A DNA stretch of 23,415 nt from Coptodactyla brooksi (lineage: Eukaryota > Arthropoda > Insecta > Coleoptera > Scarabaeidae): assembly GCA_033557675.1 (NCBI GenBank), contig JAWQRM010000381.1, forward strand, positions 1 to 23,415, given 5' to 3'. The notes beneath the pieces are model-generated. The model saw only the letters and a program-made list of their open reading frames with translations, ran no database searches and was not told the origin of the DNA. The position numbers and the translations under genes were made by a program. Positions 18,011-23,415 of this stretch are shown piece after piece. How positions within the stretch are numbered: position 1 is the first letter of the stretch; each line of letters begins with the position of its first letter.

Positions 18011-18295
18011 CACCTTACGTAGGCTTTGAATACAAATAGAGTTATCCACCAAACATAAATGGTAATCAAAACGTTCGTTGCAAGAAATACATGTTCTATA
18101 GAGTGGCCTTCTTTTCTAAAAATACGCATTTTTCTCAACGAATTTCCGAAGTACGTTTTAATTTGAATGTGGTTTTCACCATCAAAAACCAACTCTGTGA
18201 ATTTTTATCCGTAGCGATTCTTCTTATCCTTGATATCCGATATTTGAGTTTCGTGTGGATCTTTTTGACATTGAGGACATTTTCTGTTATTTATG
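18010..18295 (-). pseudogene. Unrecognised broken reading frame
   Basis: On the minus strand one frame stays open for about 95 codons, apart from a single TAA at about 18212. It begins near NNRKCPQCQKDPHE (a CxxC pair), continues DIKDKKNRYG, then KFTELVFDGENHIQIKTYFG, then SLRKMRIFRKEGHSIEHVF, and ends hydrophobic (ITIYVWWITLFVF). The residue mix looks protein-like, with charged and hydrophobic residues alternating, but I do not recognise a family. It lies 250 bases from a hAT remnant on the same strand, so it could be a more N-terminal part of a transposon. It could also be chance. Confidence 0.25.
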
Positions 18296-18545
18296 TCAAT
18301 TCAATAATTGAATTTGAATTATTTGTGAATTCAACGAATTTTCATTAGGGCTGCCGTTAAGGGTAAGTTCACTTGTATGTAAGTTGAAATTTGTCGTTCT
18401 ATGTTTCGCTCCACAGATGGCTAAATAAAAAAATGAAAATGTCATATTGCCAGCATATACTACTGCCTAAAATAGTTTTCAAATGTTGGATTGCTAATGA
18501 AACAATATAATTTAGTATACATTAATTAAAATAAATATATATTTT
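18295..18545. other. AT-rich segment with a small palindrome
   Basis: No genes seen. The right end contains TTAATTAAAATA and its inverted copy TATTTTAATTAA (18522-18533 and 18540-18551). Confidence 0.4.
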
Positions 18546-18810
18546 AATTAAAATAAAACGAGCCCTCTTGGTCTACAAACTTGCGTAATATGACTTTAAT
18601 AATATAAGTCAACGTTAATAGTATTTTATTACCTTTAATTCAGAAAATGATTTTTCTTCAGGTGTAACTGAAGCCCGCAATGTGAGATACTCTGAAAGAT
18701 ATTGCTGTAGGTATTCAACGGATTCTGCACAAAATGTAACTTTAAGGTATTGAAATCATTAAACAAATCAATCCCTTTAATATGTGCCTTCGCCCGTGAA
18801 TTGGTTTTTA
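18545..18810 (-). pseudogene. hAT transposase C-terminal remnant 1
   Basis: On the minus strand, HIKGIDLFNDFNTLKLHF (about 18790-18735) is followed in another frame by ESVEYLQQYLSEYLTLRASV. Then TPEEKSFSELKVIKYY (about 18665-18620) matches the hAT dimerisation-domain motif a.gERSFSkLKlIKtYLRs. A frameshift or stop then breaks the tail. The blocks have the correct order and spacing for the C-terminus of a hAT transposase of the type found in zinc-finger MYM-like and repressor-of-kinase-inhibitor-like insect proteins. The catalytic domain is not seen, although degraded similarity may extend to about 18990. Inactive. Confidence 0.5.
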
Positions 18811-19414
18811 AATTTTAGATTAAGCTTTCGCAATATTTCTGAAATTTTAACGTAACTAATCAATTTAGCAGTCACCAATCCTTGAAGACTTAATTACTAT
18901 TAATATAAATTATTCTTCGGGCCAATTCTATTTTGTTTGCTTTTTTGGCGAAAGGTTTGGATTGAGGATACTTTGGTTGTACGTTAAGTTCCGGAAGCTG
19001 CGGATCAAGCGAACAAAGTAAGCACTTTTAAGCACTTAATGATTAAATTTCCAAGTAATCTTGTTCACAACTTAACACTTGTTACAATGCGTCAAATCAA
19101 GTTGTTGTAGAATGATGCGAATTTGTAATTTTATACACTACGCGCCTCGCAAAACTCAAAGGCGATAAAATTGGCAATAGCATATTCGCGACCAACAGGT
19201 CTGTCCGCCAGGCAGCTCCATGCTGTCCAGGAATTTAAAAGGCCTTTAAAAAACATTCAAGGGGGAATAGAACTGTTTTCTTTCAATTTTGTTAGTATGT
19301 TTGTCGCTGATTCCGTAAGAACCAAATCTTATGGTATAAAAGGAAACTAATAATATATTCTAAAATAAAAGAAATTCTTAAAAACCTGTCTAAACGCAAA
19401 ATAAAACAATAAAA
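18810..19414. other. AT-rich segment without recognisable genes
   Basis: About 600 bases between the hAT remnant and mariner copy B. I looked for the inverted end of copy B here (CAGAGGTTGCG on the plus strand) and did not find it. Confidence 0.5.
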
Positions 19415-20640
19415 TTACAAATGTGGCTCTAATAGGCCCTGACCAGATAAACAATACCCAAACCGATCATAGAAATTGCTTCTAACATTAGAAAGCATTT
19501 CAGGTGTGATATAGATGGCTGCTTCGGTAATGTCCAAACTCCCAGGTCCACCAAATATTCCGCTCGCTCATGACCATAAATTATATGCAAGAAACACCCA
19601 TACGAAAAAGTAATTTGGGGACAAATCTGGAGAACTCGCTGGCCATTTAATAGTGCCTGTCCCGCTCATAATGCGATTAGGGAATAAATTTCTCAAAACT
19701 TCATTAACCCTAATTGCATTATGCACCGGGCAGCCGTCTTGCTGAAACCAAATAGTTTCTAGATCTCTTCCAGTAATGTTTTGGGTAGTCGGAACTATTT
19801 GCATTTCTAGTAGATCTAAATATTTCCGGGCATTTAAGGTCCCGTCAACAAAAAAAGGGTCCTATTAAATGGTCACCAAGAAGTCCAGTCCAAACGTTTA
19901 GCTTTTGTGGATATTGCGTGCGACCAGAGACACTTTTATGTAAATTTTCTCGAGACCAATAACGAACAACAGAAGGATTGTGTTTTCTATGCAATGGAAA
20001 AGTAGATTCATCGGTGAAAATAATATTTGCAATATAGCTTTCATCTTCATTTGCCTTTTCCATCACTTGTTCACAAAATTCGATTCTTCTATTATCTTCG
20101 GGAAATAACTCTTGTGTCTTGCTGAATTTATAACACTTACACCCGTGCTTGCTCAAAGCTCATGAAACAGTACTTCTGCTTACACTTAATTCCTCCGCTT
20201 TCACTGCAGCACAAATCGTTTCGTCCCTCACCACTCTTTCTTCGACTTTTTCAAGTGGGACTTCCTTTATGTGGCACTTGAACATTCCTTTATACAATAA
20301 CAATTTTCATACATGCAAACAATGTTCCAAATTGTCTGCTTATTCAGAATGGGTCTTCCCTGAAAAGTGTGTGCAAATAAATTTGCGCATTCTCTTGAAG
20401 ACTGACCTCCATAAAACCACTTGATAATTTGCAATTTTTCAGCAGGGTGTATACCACCATTTGTTTATATATTTCGTTCAGTCGAATAGATATGCGTTTC
20501 GTAGGATAGTCGGCAACGAAATGAAGCAAATACGCTTGAGTACAGCGGACAGTCTGTTTCGTCTGCATCGTGTAGCCCCGCGCAGTGTGTTGTTGTCAAG
20601 TGTAACGCTCCCTATGCCGAGTCCGGAAAGACGCAACTTG
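19415..20640 (-). pseudogene. DD41D mariner-like element, copy B, almost full length
   Basis: Same family as copy A, opposite strand, and more complete. The 5' end is at 20640, next to TA at 20641-20642. The HTH region reads AEKLQIIKWFYGGQSSRECA and NKQTIWNIV (about 20445-20330). The catalytic domain starts at 20156; IIFTDESTFPLHRKHNPSVV has the first aspartate near 20012. A run of seven T instead of six near 19853 shifts the frame after LIGPFF. The frame resumes at 19804 with IWFQQDGCPVHN (second aspartate), IKWPASSPDLSPNYFF and, after stops, EMLSNVRSNFYDRFGYCL. It ends in TAA at 19415. In SPNYFF a tyrosine stands where this family normally has the third aspartate (SPNDFF), at D+42. Copy B therefore lacks a catalytic residue as well as its frame. 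No 3' inverted repeat was found. Confidence 0.85.
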
Positions 20641-20853
20641 TATATTAAAAGCAAGTGAATGTGCTTTATGGGTTGTAGTGAAATCTCCAATCACGATCGA
20701 ATTATTTTCATATGATTTGATCGCGTCTCCTCTACTAGGCTTACCTGTGTTACCTATACGTTGACTGTCAAGCCTATTTTGAAGCAATCTGTTCTAGACG
20801 CCAATATTTTTCTATTTCTATTACAATTTTAATTTTAGTTGTTTACGAAAATT
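20640..20853. other. Unassigned flank of mariner copy B
   Basis: About 210 bases with no recognised feature. Confidence 0.4.
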
Positions 20854-20902
20854 CTTTCGAATAATCTCGTGAACAGTCTCTGATCACGAGATTATTCGAA
20901 AG
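20854..20902. repeat. Perfect 19-bp hairpin
   Basis: Arms 20854-20872 (CTTTCGAATAATCTCGTGA) and 20884-20902 are exact inverted repeats around the 11-base loop ACAGTCTCTGA. Outside, ACGA (left, after a 5-base bulge) can pair with TCGT (right), lengthening the stem. No decay is visible in the arms, unlike most sequence here. Confidence 0.9.
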
Positions 20903-21029
20903 TCGTCTCCCAATGGGTTTAAACTTATGACACCTCCACGAATACTGTTGTGATGGTGTAATCACGTTTATTCCTGTTTAAGGCTCATCAGTTGCGGTCT
21001 AGCAATGATTGTGTTTTGTCTCGTTTTAA

Positions 21030-21500
21030 AATACAGAAATACATTTTGTTCAATGAGATGGGTGAACCTGGTGGGATGATTGTTTACCTTCGGGTCTATG
21101 TTTTTGACCAACTTTGGTAGGTCTCACGAGCACTAATTTGCAGTTGGTTCATTTCCTTCGCGATAAGGCCCATAACTGCTTTGAATCCACGTTCTACTAA
21201 CTAAGAAGACTGGAAAGTAATCAACAACCTCTGGACAGTGACCAACAATGCAGGATATAAAACTGGTATCTGTTTCTGTAATCAGAATTTGCGGTACCTA
21301 TTTTTGTTAAAACAATGCTTTCAGCACCTCATTTACGGATAATTTAATACATTTTTCCTGTATTACTATGGTGTCATCAAAGTCTCCAATCTTTGAGTGA
21401 GGCCAGAATAAAGATCCATTAAGTGTTGACAATAAACAAATAAATCTTCATCTCGTTTTTGAAGGTTTAAAAGATTTGGAAACGGAGAGCATTTTTCTCC
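21030..21500 (-). pseudogene. hAT transposase C-terminal remnant 2
   Basis: On the minus strand, NLQKRDEDLFVYCQHLMDLY and SGLTQRLETL (about 21480-21385) fit the h..L...f..RF part of a hAT catalytic end. After stops, RGFKAVMGLIAKEMNQLQIS (about 21195-21135) and, one frame over, DLPKLVKNIDPKVNN (about 21125-21085) match the hAT dimerisation motif (F.aV..l..k.RN.L.i..rgDLR..L....P....L) of the SCAND3/ZBED5-like group. The clade differs from remnant 1. At least two frame changes are needed, so the match depends on eye alignment. Confidence 0.5.
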
Positions 21501-21940
21501 CCCCAAATTTTTTTATACAGAAAAGTTTTGCAACAAACGCATATATTATGCTTTAGTTTTGATAAAATTTTATTCAACAGCTTGTAAATTCAAACTGATT
21601 TCGCTAAGTTTAGCAAACAACTTAGTCATATAAAGTATGTCATTTTTTCATTTAATTCAAACGTATATGTTTATATTTATACGTTCAGTGCATTTTCATA
21701 CTGAACGTTTAAAAATATACTCTGCTAAACATGGAGTTTTCCAAAAGACCATCGCTTTTGTAACATTTTGGTTCTACGAATTAGTATAATATTTGTCCTG
21801 ATTTTATACTCTAAAAATAATCTAATCTTAAAAGAACTTCCAAAAAACCACAAAAAAAATACCGAAATTCTAAACGAACTATAAACGAAATTATTATCCT
21901 GCCGCTGTAGCATTAAACCTATTACACGCGGTAATCGCAT
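21500..21940. other. AT-rich segment without recognisable genes
   Basis: Contains an ACGTTCAGTGCATTTTCATACTGAACGT-like inverted pair (ACGTTCAGT at 21680-21688 and ACTGAACGT at about 21701-21709). No protein motif. Confidence 0.5.
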
Positions 21941-22290
21941 TTTAAATAACGCAGCGCGAGCCTGTGAGGATGATTGATGATTTTTTTAAAATAATTACGC
22001 CACGGGAGCTCGGCTACGGTCCCCGCCATCGCTTCTTAAGTACGGATTGTATTATAAATTACACGCACGTTTTCACGAGATGATGTCAGATGACCGCTGT
22101 CGATCAAGGTACAAAATTAAACGCCAAAATGGGTACGGTTAACCGACGTGATGGAACGTGGCTGCGACGTTGCATTTTATTTATTAAGATAATTCAGCGA
22201 ACACGATTTGTAGTTAACAGTATTATACCACACATCAGGTATTCGCTTGCTGATAGGAAAGTTAAAAGTGAATGTTAAGTAAATCAATTT
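21940..22290. promoter_or_regulatory. CpG-rich island 3, candidate conserved noncoding or promoter segment
   Basis: Another CpG-rich patch (GCAGCGCGAG, CCACGGGAGCTCGG, ACCGACGTGATGG) in AT-rich DNA, with ATAATTACGCC and homeodomain-like ATTA sites. A 62-codon frame (22090-22278) is basic and unrecognised (MGTVNRRDGTWLRRCILF). It resembles islands 1 and 2 in composition and carries no transposon sequence. Regulatory function is inference. Confidence 0.3.
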
Positions 22291-22930
22291 TTTGAAATTA
22301 AGAATGATTATCGGCATCGCCTAAATTTTTCCTACTATATATTATCTTGTCAAAGAGATTGATGTGTATATTTCATACTAGTTGCTCTTACTGGTAATTA
22401 GCTTAGCTAGTTCTTAATTGCTTAGAATTTCTTAACATGTTTAATTGCATAAATCGTACTAAACGCAAGAGATTTCAACGATTGATTAAGGTAGTACCTA
22501 GTATGAATAAATTATGGCGATGCTGAATATAAGCAAAAATAATGAAAATCAAAACAACTAGTATATTGTACAACAATTGAAATAACACCAAAACTATACT
22601 ATTGTGGATTAAACACTAGAAGTGAACAAGTGAATAAGCCAATCCACCAACCTTCTTTTTGCAACAAATACACATCGTTAACGGATAAAAAGACCTCTGT
22701 AAGAAGTAGAATGGGCGACATACTGGACATACACATGGCTCGCTGTGATTTCACTTCGAACAGGTCCGCTATCTCTCTCTGGCAATAATACACTACACTA
22801 TGCTATCGTTCATCATTTGCACACTTTGGTTTTATTTAGTCTGCAGGTGTGGTCCTTTTTGGTTTTATTCGTTTCTACTTCATTTTTGTCAAATACCTGT
22901 ACTACCTAGACATTATCTCATTTATAGACT
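22290..22930. other. AT-rich segment without recognisable genes
   Basis: About 640 bases. A 64-codon minus frame (22793-22599) has no recognisable motif. Confidence 0.5.
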
Positions 22931-23125
22931 ATGTTCATATTTAGTAGATGTAAAATGCTTTTAGTTCGGGCAGTTTCATCATTAGATGTCTTGTTTATAT
23001 GCGCATTTCCTACGTACTTTGCTATAATCTGTGTTACTGGAATTGCTACATCTATGTCATTATTGGTTGCAGGAATTTTAGCAATAGCTGTTTTAATAAT
23101 TTCTCAATTTTGCTTACTTTCAAAA
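22930..23125 (-). pseudogene. Unrecognised coding-like segment
   Basis: The minus strand gives a run of about 60 codons with one stop: FESKQN, stop, EIIKTAIAKIPATNNDIDVA, IPVTQIIAKYVGNAHI, then NKTSNDETAR. Composition is protein-like. The opposite strand is also open but strongly hydrophobic, as expected of an antisense shadow. I do not recognise a family. It abuts the mariner fragment at 23228. Confidence 0.2.
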
Positions 23126-23227
23126 AACTTTTATTTATCTATCAATATTAAGTTTGTCACCTTCAAAATAGCGCCCACAAGATATACATTTGTGTCAACA
23201 TTCCAATTTTGTGTGTGTTTTTAGTTC

Positions 23228-23415
23228 TTCAGCGTCCTTTCGCGAACAATCATTGACGAACAAGCATTGAACTGTTGAAATGTATAAACAAGCATTGAGC
23301 CTTGAGCAGGTGCATTATTGTGATGCAATACCCACCAGTTTCTTTCGCCAAATATCGTCGGACGTTTTCGTCGGATAGATTCACACAAGTGGCGTGGAAC
23401 TTCCAGGTAATACGC
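23228..23415 (-). pseudogene. Mariner (DD34D-type) transposase fragment, runs off window
   Basis: On the minus strand from the window edge, VPRHLCESIRRKRPTIFGER leads to NWWVLHHNNAPAQGSMLVYT. This is the second-aspartate block of mariner transposases (w.LhHDNApaH...), here HHNN, so the aspartate is replaced by asparagine, and the later histidine is Gln. After FQQFNAC the usual PPYSPDLAP block does not follow; the frame stops at about 23222. The fragment is truncated at its 3' end. The motif separates it from the QQDG-type elements elsewhere in the window. Confidence 0.65.

Noticed and set aside
17586..18356. Possible hAT element ends (AGGGCTGC at 17588 and 18349)
   Set aside because: The two words are in the same orientation and not inverted, and the similarity does not extend beyond about 8 bases.
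22931..23224. 97-codon hydrophobic plus frame resembling a membrane protein
   Set aside because: The hydrophobic run is what the complement of a charged minus-strand frame gives, and the right end abuts a minus-strand mariner fragment. I did not call a transporter or receptor.
1..23415. CRISPR arrays, bacterial operons, rRNA
   Set aside because: No regularly spaced repeats, no ribosome-binding-site-led gene strings and no rRNA-like sequence. The R1-like element does not sit in rDNA here.

Overview
This looks like nuclear DNA of an arthropod, most likely an insect. It is AT-rich, has no bacterial-style operons, and is filled with decayed insect-type transposable elements: an R1-like non-LTR retrotransposon, several DD41D mariner-like elements, piggyBac, hAT and pogo/Tigger remnants, and other LINE pieces. 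I see no intact host protein-coding gene. Every recognisable protein is a broken copy with stops, frameshifts or truncations, so this is an intergenic or intronic stretch that has accumulated insertions. All family names come from reading motifs by eye, with no database search.

Layout. 1-660: internally deleted DD41D mariner-like element (minus). 629-2197: a compact minus-strand block of three broken genes resembling the capsid module of a Polinton/Maverick or adintovirus-type element: a penton-like minor capsid protein, a small basic protein, then a major-capsid-like protein of the family often annotated F54H12.2-like. The mariner sits at its 3' end and a 5'-truncated R1-like retrotransposon (2197-3182, minus) sits at its 5' end. 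3310-3690: pogo/Tigger-like N-terminal remnant. 3797-4534: DD41D mariner copy A (plus), broken by a 292-bp MITE with 70-bp terminal inverted repeats (4538-4829). 4960-5390: LINE fragment (minus). 5432-6873: remains of a piggyBac transposase (plus), around an unexplained segment with a 33-bp direct repeat. 7500-7930: CpG-rich unique sequence.

8560-11060: a degraded 2.5-kb LINE with reverse transcriptase, RNase H and a C-terminal CCHC knuckle (plus). 11160-11960: another DD41D element, copy C (plus). 12250-13560: piggyBac transposase pseudogene (minus). 13673-14153: LINE 3' fragment (minus). 14404-14526: TTAA-bounded foldback hairpin. 14905-15440: second CpG-rich segment with a tiny signal-peptide-like ORF. 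16530-17045 (plus) and 17050-17445 (minus): two LINE RT fragments joined tail to tail. 18010-18295: unrecognised broken reading frame. 18545-18810 and 21030-21500: two hAT C-terminal remnants (minus). 19415-20640: DD41D mariner copy B (minus), same family as copy A. 20854-20902: perfect 19-bp hairpin. 21940-22290: third CpG-rich segment. 23228-23415: a DD34D-type mariner fragment running off the window.

The parts do not work together as a pathway; the window is a record of nested insertions. The most interesting parts are the endogenous virus-like capsid module, the two TTAA-bounded inverted-repeat elements, the short perfect hairpin, and the three CpG-rich islands, which look different from the surrounding decayed AT-rich DNA and may be conserved regulatory sequence of a nearby gene.
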